A stretch of 33,112 bases of DNA from Bacteroidales bacterium UBA6828 (GTDB lineage Bacteria; Bacteroidota; Bacteroidia; Bacteroidales; Paludibacteraceae). Under the pieces are notes generated by a model, which was not told the origin of the DNA, made no database searches, and worked only from the letters and a program-made list of their open reading frames with translations. The translations under genes were made by a program, and so were the position numbers. The stretch covers positions 1 through 33,112 of the forward strand of contig DKEG01000009.1 of assembly GCA_002452095.1 (NCBI GenBank), given 5' to 3'. Below are positions 23,406 to 31,932 of the stretch, piece by piece (the first letter of the stretch is position 1; each line of letters opens with the position of its first letter).

Positions 23406-25664
23406 ATGAATTTTTTGGATCAACTGAATGAGTCGCAACGGGCGGCAGTAGAGTATATTGACGGTCCGGAACTGGTGATTGCCGGTGCGGGATCGGGCAA
23501 GACGCGGGTCTTGACCTATAAGATTGCCTTTCTACTGCAATCGGGTGTGCGGGCAAGCCATATCCTGGCACTGACCTTTACCAACAAAGCCGCCCGCGAG
23601 ATGAAAGAGCGTATCGCACGCCTGGTACCTGCTGCCGATGCACGATACCTGTGGATGGGTACGTTCCACTCGGTGTGTGCACGTCTCTTGCGCACCGAGG
23701 CGGAGCGGCTGGGTTTTACGCGCGATTTCTCCATCTATGATACCGCCGACTCCAAATCGCTGCTCAAACAGATACTCAAAGAGCAACAGTTGGACGAGAA
23801 AATATATAAGGTGGGCAATGTGCTCGGACGTATATCCGGAGCAAAAAATATGCTCATTTCCTCCGAAGAATACGCACGCAACCGCGATTTCTACAAAGCC
23901 GATTCCGAGGCGCGTATGTATAAGATGGCGGAGGTCTATAAAGCCTATCAAGTGCGGCTGAAAGCCGCCAATGCTATGGATTTTGATGACTTGCTGGTGA
24001 ATATGAATACTTTGATGGAGCAGAATTCTGAAGTGCGGGACAAGTATCAGCAGGCGTTCCGGTATGTGCTGGTGGACGAGTATCAGGATACCAACTATGT
24101 GCAGTATCTGTTGGTAAAACACCTTGCGGAGCCGCAAAACCGCATTTGCGTGGTGGGCGACGATGCACAGTCAATCTATTCGTTCCGCGGGGCGGATATA
24201 CGCAATATACTGGGTTTCCAACGGGATTATGCCAATGCGCATCTCTATAAATTGGAGCGCAACTACCGCTCCACGCAGACTATTGTCAATGCTGCCAACT
24301 CGCTCATTCACCACAACGAGCACCAGATACCCAAGGAGGTCTATTCCGAGAAAGAGGAGGGACAACGGATCGATATCAACGCCTATATGTCCGACCGCGA
24401 TGAGGGTGAAGCCGTAGCCAAAGCCATCGGCAAAGACCATACGCTCTTCCATCGCGACTACAACGATATGGCTATCCTCTACCGCACCAATGCGCAGTCG
24501 CGGGCGTTTGAGAACGAACTGCGCAAACGCAATATCCCCTATCGTATCTATGGAGGCACATCCTTCTATCAGCGCAAGGAGATCAAAGATGCCATCGCCT
24601 ATTTCCGTCTGGCTGTCAATCCGCTGGACAACGAGGCGCTGATGCGTGTCATCAATTTCCCTGCCCGCGGTATAGGCGACACCACGCTTCGCAAGGTGTC
24701 CGATACGGCGGTAATGCACGGCATCAGTATGATGGACGTGGTGTCGCACCCTATGGAGTGCTCGCTGCCCGTACAAACAGCCACAGCAAGGAAACTCATT
24801 CTTTTTTCCGACCTGATAGCACGCCTTCGCGAGGCGGCGGAGACCAAGGATGCCTACGAGTTCGCCGAGATGGCACTCGGGCAGTCAGGGGTGCGCACCG
24901 CCGCTATGCTCGACCGCACGCCCGAGGGTATCGACCGTGCGGAGAACCTGCAGGAGTTGCTCAACGGCATTCACGAGTTTGTCGATAAACGTACCGAGGA
25001 GGGCGTTTCGTTTACACCCATCACCGATTTCCTCGCCGAAGTGTCGCTCCTGACCGACCAGGACGAGAACCTCACCGACCCAACCGCACGCGTAACGCTT
25101 ATGACTATCCACGCCGCCAAGGGATTGGAGTTCCCGATAGTGTATATCGTCGGTATGGAGGAGAACCTGTTTCCCTCGCAATACTGCGTCAAACCGAGTG
25201 AGATAGAGGAGGAGCGCCGTCTGCTCTATGTGGCGATGACGCGTGCTATGGAGCAATGCCACCTGTCGTATGCGCGGCAGCGTTTCCGCAACGGACAGGT
25301 TACCTTTACTTCCCCGTCGCGTTTCCTCAACGACATCGATCGGCACTACCTTGAGGTGGTCGCCCCACAAGCGGCGCAACCGCAATACGAACGCCCGCGA
25401 TGGGAGCGCAATACATGGTCAGATGACAACTATACCAAGCCCGCATTCTCCAAACCGCTCAAACCCGTACAAAGCGCGATGAAATCAAGCGATATAGATA
25501 CTGCGGCTTTCCCCGCCGGATGCCGTGTTTTCCATCGGGTCTTCGGGGAGGGGACAGTGCAGCGGGTCTATAATGAGAACGACAATGACAAGATAGACAT
25601 ACTCTTCGACACCAAGGGACAGAAGACCCTGCTGCTCACGTATGCGAAGTTGGAAAAGAGGTAG
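23406..25664 (+). CDS. UvrD/PcrA-type ATP-dependent DNA helicase
   Basis: This 752-residue superfamily 1A helicase unwinds DNA 3' to 5' in repair and replication restart. The Q-motif LNESQRAAV, Walker A AGAGSGKT (residues 26-33), TFTNKAAREMKER, Walker B DEYQDTN (from residue 224), GDDAQSIYSFRGAD, LERNYRST and VTLMTIHAAKGLEF are all present in order. The C-terminal end (about 690-750) has the PcrA-type extension CRVFHRVFGEGTVQRVYNEND, a Tudor-like domain that binds RNA polymerase in PcrA. This makes PcrA the better match, though UvrD is often used as the name. It is a single-gene unit with its own promoter. Confidence 0.95.
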   Translation: MNFLDQLNESQRAAVEYIDGPELVIAGAGSGKTRVLTYKIAFLLQSGVRASHILALTFTNKAAREMKERIARLVPAADARYLWMGTFHSVCARLLRTEAERLGFTRDFSIYDTADSKSLLKQILKEQQLDEKIYKVGNVLGRISGAKNMLISSEEYARNRDFYKADSEARMYKMAEVYKAYQVRLKAANAMDFDDLLVNMNTLMEQNSEVRDKYQQAFRYVLVDEYQDTNYVQYLLVKHLAEPQNRICVVGDDAQSIYSFRGADIRNILGFQRDYANAHLYKLERNYRSTQTIVNAANSLIHHNEHQIPKEVYSEKEEGQRIDINAYMSDRDEGEAVAKAIGKDHTLFHRDYNDMAILYRTNAQSRAFENELRKRNIPYRIYGGTSFYQRKEIKDAIAYFRLAVNPLDNEALMRVINFPARGIGDTTLRKVSDTAVMHGISMMDVVSHPMECSLPVQTATARKLILFSDLIARLREAAETKDAYEFAEMALGQSGVRTAAMLDRTPEGIDRAENLQELLNGIHEFVDKRTEEGVSFTPITDFLAEVSLLTDQDENLTDPTARVTLMTIHAAKGLEFPIVYIVGMEENLFPSQYCVKPSEIEEERRLLYVAMTRAMEQCHLSYARQRFRNGQVTFTSPSRFLNDIDRHYLEVVAPQAAQPQYERPRWERNTWSDDNYTKPAFSKPLKPVQSAMKSSDIDTAAFPAGCRVFHRVFGEGTVQRVYNENDNDKIDILFDTKGQKTLLLTYAKLEKR

Positions 25665-25737
25665 GTTGGGAACATATAATTAACTATATTGTTATCTGTT
25701 GTTTAATAGTTGTTGTCTGTTGTTGACCGACGAAGTC

Positions 25738-25759
25738 TTATATCTAACTCACGTTAATT
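25738..25759 (+). repeat. 22-bp direct repeat, left copy, flanking repeat copy B
   Basis: An exact 22-base match to 25897-25918, with the core CTAACTCACGTTAATT. The two copies bracket the two-hairpin element copy B. Confidence 0.85.
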
Positions 25760-25768
25760 GATCGTTAA

Positions 25769-25893
25769 TTAACGTCAGTTCGGTATAAGCAAATTGTCTT
25801 ACTTTACCGCCGTAGGCGAATAAGATTTAAGGCAATGTATGGATGCAAAAGCAAAGATTTATTTAGATTTCTTGCCGCTTTGCGGCAAAGGAG
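25769..25893 (+). repeat. ~120-bp two-hairpin intergenic repeat, copy B
   Basis: It runs TTAACGTCAGTTCGGTATAAGC, then CGCC-GTA-GGCG, GAATAAGATTTAAGGCAATG, AGATTTATTTAGATTTC and TTGCCGC-TTT-GCGGCAA, ending at GGCAAAGGAG. It lies on the plus strand downstream of the helicase gene and upstream of the DUF4294 gene, the same relation to its upstream gene as copy A. Confidence 0.85.
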
Positions 25894-25896
25894 TTT

Positions 25897-25918
25897 TTAT
25901 ATCTAACTCACGTTAATT
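25897..25918 (+). repeat. 22-bp direct repeat, right copy, before the DUF4294 gene
   Basis: An exact second copy of 25738-25759, ending seven bases before the DUF4294 start codon. It therefore makes up most of the leader of that gene. Confidence 0.85.
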
Positions 25919-25924
25919 ATAAGA

Positions 25925-26509
25925 ATGAAACGGACGGGTCTCATAGTGTGTTTTCTGTGTGTGGCGTTTGCTTGGGCAAGTGCCGCCCCCGCACGCTTGG
26001 ACTCGTTGATGCTACGGGTGGAGAATGGCGATACGGTTTATCTCGCATATCTCCACGACGTGTATATCTACCCCCCACTCAAATTCAAGAACAAACGGCA
26101 GGAACGCTTCTACTGGCGCACCGTGCGTGATGTCAAGAAAACGCTGCCTTATGCCAAGATGATCAGCAAGGATATGGAGTTTGCCGACGAGGAACTGGCT
26201 AAGATACAGGACCCCAAGGAGCGCAAACGCTGGTGGAAAAAATACGAGAAATACCTGTTTCTGAAGTATGAAAAGGATTTTCGCGGAATGTATGCCTCGC
26301 AGGGGCAGATGCTGATGAAACTGATGGACCGCGAGAGCGACCGTACCAGTTACGAACTCATACGCCAATACCGCGGCAAGGCGAGTGCCAACTGGTGGCA
26401 GTTCGTGGCCAAACTGTTCAAAAACGACTTGAAAGAAGGGTACGATGCGCAGGACAAAGACAAGATTGTTGAGCGTGTCATCAATCTGGTTGAGGCGGGA
26501 CAGTTGTGA
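25925..26509 (+). CDS. DUF4294-family secreted protein
   Basis: This 194-residue protein starts with a signal peptide (MKRTGLIVCFLCVAFAWASAAPA) without a lipobox, so it is probably periplasmic. The mature part matches the DUF4294 pattern I know from Bacteroidetes: DTVYLAYLHDVYIYPPLKFKN, then a long basic helical stretch RYWRT-like to KRWWKKYEKYLFLKYEKDFRGM, and GQMLMKLMDRESDRTSYELIRQYRG. No catalytic motif is visible and the function is unknown. Its last 29 bases overlap the end of the convergent MATE gene, and no separate terminator is seen there. Confidence 0.82.
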   Translation: MKRTGLIVCFLCVAFAWASAAPARLDSLMLRVENGDTVYLAYLHDVYIYPPLKFKNKRQERFYWRTVRDVKKTLPYAKMISKDMEFADEELAKIQDPKERKRWWKKYEKYLFLKYEKDFRGMYASQGQMLMKLMDRESDRTSYELIRQYRGKASANWWQFVAKLFKNDLKEGYDAQDKDKIVERVINLVEAGQL

Positions 26510-27881
26510 GATAGGCGTCCTGCTCTTGTATCAGCACCTTAAATTTGCGTATCTGTATCCAGAGCATTATCGCCGCAGTGATGGCTGACAGGGTGTCGCT
26601 AACCGGCATACTCCACCATACACCGGGCAGCGGATCGTTGGTAAACAGCAGCGGCATCAGCAGCGTCAGCGGAATCAGATACAGTACCTGGCGTGTCAGG
26701 CTCAGGAAAATCGCCTTGCCCGCCATACCGATACTGGTAAACAGGTTGCCCGCCACCATCTGGAAACCGACAACCAGCATCGAGCAGCAGATAATCCGCA
26801 TAGGCGTTACCGACTGCGCAATCAGTGCGTGGTCGTGGGTAAAAACCCGCACTACCAACTCGGGGCAGAACTCCCCCAATACAAAGACAATACCGGTGGT
26901 AACCGTAGCGCAGACGGCCGTCAGTTTGAATGTACGGAGCATACGGTGATACTGTTTCGCACCGTAGTTGAATCCCACAATAGGCTGCATCCCTTGGTTC
27001 AATCCCATCACAATCATCGCAAACACAAACACCACGCGGTTGATAACCCCATACGTAGCAATCGCCATATCCCCGCCGTAACGCTTGAGTTGGTTGTTGA
27101 TGATAATCACCACAAAGCAACTCGCCAAATTCGTTAGGAACGGCGATAGCCCCACCGACAACGCTTGCAGCGTAATCTGCTTGTCCAGTTTCCATATATG
27201 GCGGTGGAAATGTATCAGTTCTTTCGGGTTGCAGAATATCGTAAACTGCCAAACCACGGCTATTGCCTGCGAGATGACCGTCGCCAAAGCCGCCCCGCGC
27301 ACTCCCATATCTAATAGGAAAATAAAGATAGGATCGAGTATGATGTTCACCGTAACGGCGATAATCGTCGAGGTCATCGCTATCTTCGGGTGCCCCATTG
27401 AGCGTAATATATTGTTCAATCCGTAGTACACGTGGGTGAGGATATTGCCCCATAGGATAATCTCCATATACTGCCGTGCGTACTCCAGCGTGTCATCGCT
27501 TGCTCCGAAAGCACGCAGAATGGGCTCTAGCCACAACAGACCGACCACCATAATGAGTGCGCCCAGTATCAGGTTGAGTACCAGCACATTGCCCAATACT
27601 TTATTTGCTGACTCGTAGTCTTTTTCGCCTAATTTGATAGCCAGTACCGTGCTGGCTCCTACACCCACCAAACTGCCGAAAGCGGCGCATATATCCATAA
27701 ACGGTTTCGCCACCGTCAGCGCGGACAATGCCAGCGAGCCGCAGCCGTGTCCGATATAGATTGTGTCCACTATATTGTATAGCGAACTTGCCGTCATCGC
27801 TATGATGGCGGGCAATGCGAACCGCATCAGCAGTTTGCCGATCGGTTCCGTGCCAAGAGCCGTAGTATTGTTAACAGCCAT
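26481..27881 (-). CDS. MATE-family efflux transporter
   Basis: This 466-residue inner-membrane protein has the two-bundle, about 12-helix layout of MATE transporters, which export drugs or metabolites in exchange for H+ or Na+. The N-terminal TEPIGKLLMRFALPAIIAMTASSLYNIVDTIYIGH is typical and the second half begins near ALSVGLSPFLTNLA, with QGMQPIVGFNYGAKQYHRM as in the DinF/MepA-like branch. Its ATG shares one base with the mrp stop codon (TAATG), so translation is probably coupled to mrp. The substrate cannot be deduced. Its 3' end overlaps the DUF4294 gene by 29 bases. Confidence 0.92.
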   Translation of the reverse strand: MAVNNTTALGTEPIGKLLMRFALPAIIAMTASSLYNIVDTIYIGHGCGSLALSALTVAKPFMDICAAFGSLVGVGASTVLAIKLGEKDYESANKVLGNVLVLNLILGALIMVVGLLWLEPILRAFGASDDTLEYARQYMEIILWGNILTHVYYGLNNILRSMGHPKIAMTSTIIAVTVNIILDPIFIFLLDMGVRGAALATVISQAIAVVWQFTIFCNPKELIHFHRHIWKLDKQITLQALSVGLSPFLTNLASCFVVIIINNQLKRYGGDMAIATYGVINRVVFVFAMIVMGLNQGMQPIVGFNYGAKQYHRMLRTFKLTAVCATVTTGIVFVLGEFCPELVVRVFTHDHALIAQSVTPMRIICCSMLVVGFQMVAGNLFTSIGMAGKAIFLSLTRQVLYLIPLTLLMPLLFTNDPLPGVWWSMPVSDTLSAITAAIMLWIQIRKFKVLIQEQDAYLTTVPPQPD

Positions 27882-28915
27882 TAAATCTTCCGTGCAATCT
27901 CATCGAATATCTTTGCAGCAGGATGCCCCTCTTGCATAGCGATCGGCTCACCGTCATCGCCCGCTTCGCGGATACTCTGCACTAATGGAATCTGTCCGAG
28001 CAAGGGAACCCCGAGTTCCTCCGCTAGGTTCTTTCCCCCGTCCCGTCCGAAGATGTAATACCGGTTGTTCGGCAGTTCGGCAGGCGTAAACCACGCCATA
28101 TTCTCTATGATGCCCAATACCGGCACATTGATCTTCTCGTTCCGGAACATATCCACGCCTTTGCGGGCATCCACCAATGCCACGGGTTGCGGTGTCGTTA
28201 CCACTATCGCCCCTGTCAGGTGGAGCAGCGAAACCAAGGTCAGGTGTATGTCCGATGTCCCGGGCGGCAGGTCTATGAGAAAATAGTCCAACTCGCCCCA
28301 GTGTACATCTTCTATCAGTTGCTTGAGTGCGTTGCTTGCCATACCGCCGCGCCATACCACCGCCGAGGCGGGGTCAACGAAGAAACCGATTGACAGCATC
28401 TTCACCCCGTACTGCTCTATCGGCTCGATGAGCGTGCGTCCGCCCTCTTCCACCGAAACGGGACGGCAGTCCTCGGTATGGAACATCTTCGGCATACTCG
28501 GCCCGTGAATGTCCGCGTCAAGCAGCCCCACACGCTTACCCTGCCGCGCCAGCGCAATAGCCAGGTTGGCGGTAACCGTTGATTTGCCCACACCGCCTTT
28601 GCCGCTGTGTATGGCAATAATCTTCTTTGCTTTCAAAGGTGATTTTTCCTCCTGCAGCGGCAGGTTCTGCTTGCGGAATTTGGTATGGATATGTACGGCG
28701 GCATTGGCGTCCGCGTATGTCTGTATCGCCACCTCCGCAGCCTTCACCACCGATTTCATAAACGGGTCGTTGTCCTTCTCGAAGATAAGCGAGAAACTCA
28801 CCTCCAGCCCGCTGAGGCGGATATCGTCTTCGAGCATTCCGCTCTCTATCAGGTCTTTTCCCGTCCCCGGATAGCGCACATGGCGCAAAGCGTCTATTAT
28901 CTGTTGTGGGTACAT
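27881..28915 (-). CDS. Mrp/ApbC-type P-loop ATPase, Fe-S cluster carrier
   Basis: This 344-residue protein joins an N-terminal MIP18-like domain (about 1-85) to a ParA/MinD-like ATPase of the Mrp/NBP35 group that transfers Fe-S clusters. The deviant Walker A GKGGVGKST is at 105-113, LLDADIHGPSMP is the second signature and DYFLIDLPPGTSDIHL is Walker B. The CxxC cluster-binding pair found after the IENM motif in other Mrp proteins is missing: IIENMAWFTPAELPNNRYYIFG has no cysteine. I prefer ATG 28915 to the GTG at 28930, which sits in a 7-bp hairpin (28923-28943). It is coupled with the MATE gene. Confidence 0.9.
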   Translation of the reverse strand: MYPQQIIDALRHVRYPGTGKDLIESGMLEDDIRLSGLEVSFSLIFEKDNDPFMKSVVKAAEVAIQTYADANAAVHIHTKFRKQNLPLQEEKSPLKAKKIIAIHSGKGGVGKSTVTANLAIALARQGKRVGLLDADIHGPSMPKMFHTEDCRPVSVEEGGRTLIEPIEQYGVKMLSIGFFVDPASAVVWRGGMASNALKQLIEDVHWGELDYFLIDLPPGTSDIHLTLVSLLHLTGAIVVTTPQPVALVDARKGVDMFRNEKINVPVLGIIENMAWFTPAELPNNRYYIFGRDGGKNLAEELGVPLLGQIPLVQSIREAGDDGEPIAMQEGHPAAKIFDEIARKI

Positions 28916-28922
28916 ATCGCAG

Positions 28923-28943
28923 TGCGGCACATACTATGCCGCA
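28923..28943. other. Perfect 7-bp hairpin upstream of mrp
   Basis: TGCGGCA-CATACTA-TGCCGCA lies within 10 bases of the mrp start codon. It may be a leader stem or operator. Confidence 0.45.
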
Positions 28944-28960
28944 AGATAGATCAATTCAAT

Positions 28961-29072
28961 ATACGTATAATTGCCTTACTTTTCCGCCGTAGGCGAATAA
29001 GATTTAGGGCAATTTATGGATGTAAAATAATAAAAGATTTACTTGGATTTCTTGCCGCTTTGCGGCAAAGGA
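28961..29072 (+). repeat. ~112-bp two-hairpin intergenic repeat, copy C
   Basis: Same segment order as copies A and B: TTGCCTTACTTTTCCGCCGTAGG, GAATAAGATTTAGGGCAATT, GATTTACTTGGATTTC and TTGCCGC-TTT-GCGGCAA. The left end differs from A and B (no TTAACGTCAGTTCG). Unlike A and B it is on the strand opposite to both flanking genes. Confidence 0.82.
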
Positions 29073-29100
29073 ACAAACGTTCACGGTTCTATCCAACTCC

Positions 29101-29649
29101 TTAGAATCTGTAGCGTACTGAAGCCACCAATGCCCAGTCGAAGAACGACAGGTGATAGTTGTCATTGAACGCCACGCCGTAACCGGGACGGAAATCCAGC
29201 GACAAGTCCACCGGCGCATCAAACACTATCTCTGCACCCGCAATGGCGTTCAATCCGAACTTGCCCAATATGGGCGAATTATTTACATAATTCCCTACGC
29301 GCATAGAGTACAATTCGCTGCACAGACCTAAACTCAAACCGCCGCCGGCATACCAGTCCACACGCCCTTCGTCGAACTCGCCGATGGTGTTCTGATATAC
29401 CACATTCGGGTTGATTTCAAACGTGTACATACTCGTCTGCCAGGTATAATTGCCATCGCCCCAAATGGTAGACATCAGGCGCACACCCAAATCGCCTTGC
29501 AAAGCCAGATGCTCCACGCCGAGAACAAACCCTTTGTACGAAACGCCGTACATACTGCCCACCATTCCGCCGATACTGTTCTTGTAGTCCTGTGCCGGCA
29601 ATGCGAAAACACACAGACACAGCACTACAGTGAGAATATACTTTTTCAT
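29101..29649 (-). CDS. Putative outer-membrane beta-barrel protein
   Basis: This 182-residue protein has a signal peptide (MKKYILTVVLCLCVFALPAQ) and then alternating short strands and turns rich in Gly, Tyr and Asp. The last residues VASVRYRF end in phenylalanine, as barrel proteins of the Bam pathway do. It resembles the small porin-like or OmpW-like barrels of Bacteroidetes but I do not recognise the family. It is 32 bases after metG, and that spacer consists of heptamer repeats, so it may depend on the metG promoter. Function is unknown. Confidence 0.75.
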   Translation of the reverse strand: MKKYILTVVLCLCVFALPAQDYKNSIGGMVGSMYGVSYKGFVLGVEHLALQGDLGVRLMSTIWGDGNYTWQTSMYTFEINPNVVYQNTIGEFDEGRVDWYAGGGLSLGLCSELYSMRVGNYVNNSPILGKFGLNAIAGAEIVFDAPVDLSLDFRPGYGVAFNDNYHLSFFDWALVASVRYRF

Positions 29650-29651
29650 AT

Positions 29652-29685
29652 AATTACAAATTACAAATTACAAATTACAAATTAC
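29652..29685. repeat. Tandem heptamer ATTACAA, about 4.5 units
   Basis: AATTACAAATTACAA and further units fill the metG-to-barrel-gene spacer. The metG stop codon (TAA, minus strand) lies inside the array. Copy-number change would alter the distance between the genes. Confidence 0.8.
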
Positions 29686-31757
29686 CCTACGGCTGCCCCG
29701 TTCTTTACCGGTGCGGACACTGTCGTTACCACCAATTTGCCGTCGGCATCCACTGCCGACAGTATCATTCCTTCCGACTCGATACCCATCATCTTGCGCG
29801 GCGGGAAGTTGGCAATAAACAGCACCTGTTTGCCCACCAGCACTGACGGGTCGGGGTAACTCTGCGCTATACCCGACAGTATCGTGCGCCCGCCCATACC
29901 ATCGTCTATTCGGAACTGCAGCAACCGGTCGGATTTCTTTACGTTCCCGCACGCCAACACCGTACCTACACGTATATCCGCTTTGCCGAAGTCGTCTATG
30001 GTCGTGGCGGCTTTTATCTCCGTCGGACGCCAGTTCTTCAATGCCTCGGCCTGTGCTGCGGCTTCGTTCTCCGCTTTGATACGCGCCAAGCGGTCAAGTT
30101 GCGCTTGAATGGCATCGTCCTCTATCTTCTCAAACAGCAGCGACACCTCGCCCAATGTGTGTCCGGCGGGCAACAGGTCAATCGCCCCTAATTGTACCCA
30201 CTCGGCGTGCTCTATATTCAGCATCTTGCGCAATTTCTCCGACGAGAACGGCAGGAAAGGCTCGAACGCAATACTCAGGTTAGCGGCAATCTGCAACGCC
30301 ACATTCAGCACCGTCGCTGTACGCGCCATATCCGTCTTGGCGAGTTTCCACGGCTCCATATCCGCCAGATACTTGTTGCCGATACGTGCGAGGTTCATCG
30401 CCTCTTTCTGCGCATCGCGGAAGCGGAAATTATTGAGCAATTCTTCCAACTGTCCTTTGATATTACAGAAATCCGCTATCGTCTGACGGTCGTACTCAGT
30501 CAGTTCACCGGCTGCCGGCACCTTGCCGCCGAAGTACTTGCCGGTCAGCACCAACGCGCGGTTTACAAAGTTGCCGTATATCGCTACCAACTCGTTGTTG
30601 TTGCGGGCTTGGAAATCCGCCCACGTAAAGTCGTTGTCTTTCGTCTCCGGCGCATTGGCGGTCAGCACATAGCGCAGCACGTCCTGCTTGCCGGGGAAAT
30701 CCGCCAGATACTCGTTGAGCCATACCGCCCAGTTGCGCGAGGTGGAGATCTTGTCGCCCTCTAGGTTCAAAAACTCGTTGGCAGGCACGTTGTCGGGCAA
30801 TATATACGACCCGTCCGCTTTCAGCATGGCGGGGAACACGATGCAGTGGAATACGATGTTGTCCTTGCCGATGAAGTGTATCAGCCTGGTGCTGTCGTCT
30901 TTCCACCATGTCTCCCATTTGCCGTATTTCTCAGGCTGGGCATCGCATAGTTCCTTCGTGTTCGAGATATAGCCGATCGGCGCGTCAAACCATACGTACA
31001 GCACCTTGCCTTCCGCGCCCTCCACGGGCACGGGGATACCCCAGTCCAGATCGCGCGTTACGGCACGCGGCTTCAGTCCGCCGTCCAGCCACGACTTGCA
31101 CTGCCCGTACACATTCGGACGCCACTCTTTGTGGTCTTCCAGTATCCATTTCTCGAGCCATTGCTGGTACTGGTCAAGCGGCAGATACCAGTGTGTCGTC
31201 TCTTTCTTCGTCAGCGGGTTGCCGTTCACGGCGTTGTACGGGTTGATCAGTTCGTCCGGCGATAGCGTCGCACCGCATTTCTCGCACTGGTCGCCGTAAG
31301 CCCCTTGCGCATGGCAGCGAGGGCACTCGCCGCGGATGTTTCGGTCGGTCAGAAACTCCTGCGTCTCGGGGTCGTAGAACTGCTCCGTCGTCTTTTGGAT
31401 AAACTTCCCGTTGTCATATAGTTTGCGGAAATAGTCCGACGCAAACCGCTGGTGTATCTTGCTCGTCGTGCGCGAATAGATGTCAAACGAGATACCGAAC
31501 TGCTCAAATGAGGTCTTGATCAGGTTGTGGTACCGGTCCACTACCTCTTGCGTGGTAATCCCCTCCTTGCGGGCGCGGATTGTTACGGGTACGCCGTGTT
31601 CGTCGCTACCGCCTACAAAAAGTACTCGCTCCCCGCGCAGACGCAGGTAGCGCACATAAATATCCGCAGGCACATATACGCCGGCCAAGTGGCCGATATG
31701 CACCGGTCCGTTGGCATACGGCAGGGCTGCGGTAACTAAAGTTCGTTCAAAAGCCAT
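29682..31757 (-). CDS. metG: Methionine--tRNA ligase
   Basis: This 691-residue class I synthetase charges elongator and initiator tRNA-Met. HIGH is at residues 20-23. A zinc-binding knuckle has cysteines at 145, 148, 158 and 161. The KMSKS equivalent is KISTS at 336-340, a variant found in the long MetG1 type. A C-terminal OB-fold tRNA-binding domain (about 590-691) begins near IDDFGKADIRVGTV and continues to GMILSAVDADG. It has its own promoter with a leader of about 67 bases. The stop overlaps heptamer repeats. Confidence 0.97.
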   Translation of the reverse strand: MAFERTLVTAALPYANGPVHIGHLAGVYVPADIYVRYLRLRGERVLFVGGSDEHGVPVTIRARKEGITTQEVVDRYHNLIKTSFEQFGISFDIYSRTTSKIHQRFASDYFRKLYDNGKFIQKTTEQFYDPETQEFLTDRNIRGECPRCHAQGAYGDQCEKCGATLSPDELINPYNAVNGNPLTKKETTHWYLPLDQYQQWLEKWILEDHKEWRPNVYGQCKSWLDGGLKPRAVTRDLDWGIPVPVEGAEGKVLYVWFDAPIGYISNTKELCDAQPEKYGKWETWWKDDSTRLIHFIGKDNIVFHCIVFPAMLKADGSYILPDNVPANEFLNLEGDKISTSRNWAVWLNEYLADFPGKQDVLRYVLTANAPETKDNDFTWADFQARNNNELVAIYGNFVNRALVLTGKYFGGKVPAAGELTEYDRQTIADFCNIKGQLEELLNNFRFRDAQKEAMNLARIGNKYLADMEPWKLAKTDMARTATVLNVALQIAANLSIAFEPFLPFSSEKLRKMLNIEHAEWVQLGAIDLLPAGHTLGEVSLLFEKIEDDAIQAQLDRLARIKAENEAAAQAEALKNWRPTEIKAATTIDDFGKADIRVGTVLACGNVKKSDRLLQFRIDDGMGGRTILSGIAQSYPDPSVLVGKQVLFIANFPPRKMMGIESEGMILSAVDADGKLVVTTVSAPVKNGAAVG

Positions 31758-31830
31758 ATCAGTTTAATTGCAGTGGGTTATGGTTTATACTCAATATGTT
31801 AAAACGTATGCTTCTATACATTTTAGCCCG

Positions 31831-31862
31831 CAAAATTACTGCTTTTTTCTGATATGTGCAAA
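31831..31862 (-). promoter_or_regulatory. Promoter of metG
   Basis: On the minus strand TTTG (31859-31862), 20 bases, then TAATTTTG (31831-31838). The spacer end and -7 region are identical to those of the acpP promoter over 20 bases. Confidence 0.85.
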
Positions 31863-31932
31863 TCGCTGTCCGTCTCCTTTTCTATTCCTCCTCTTAGTCC
31901 GTTTACCCTCCGTTTGCCTTCGTGCTATCAGG

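Noticed and set aside
28944..28990. Promoter for mrp at TATCTTGC on the minus strand
   Set aside because: The -7 box lacks one T and no TTTG lies 19-21 bases upstream, so I could not support it.
21202..29072. Two-hairpin repeats as insertion sequences with a transposase
   Set aside because: Each copy is about 120 bases and non-coding, with no transposase frame nearby. At most they are non-autonomous.
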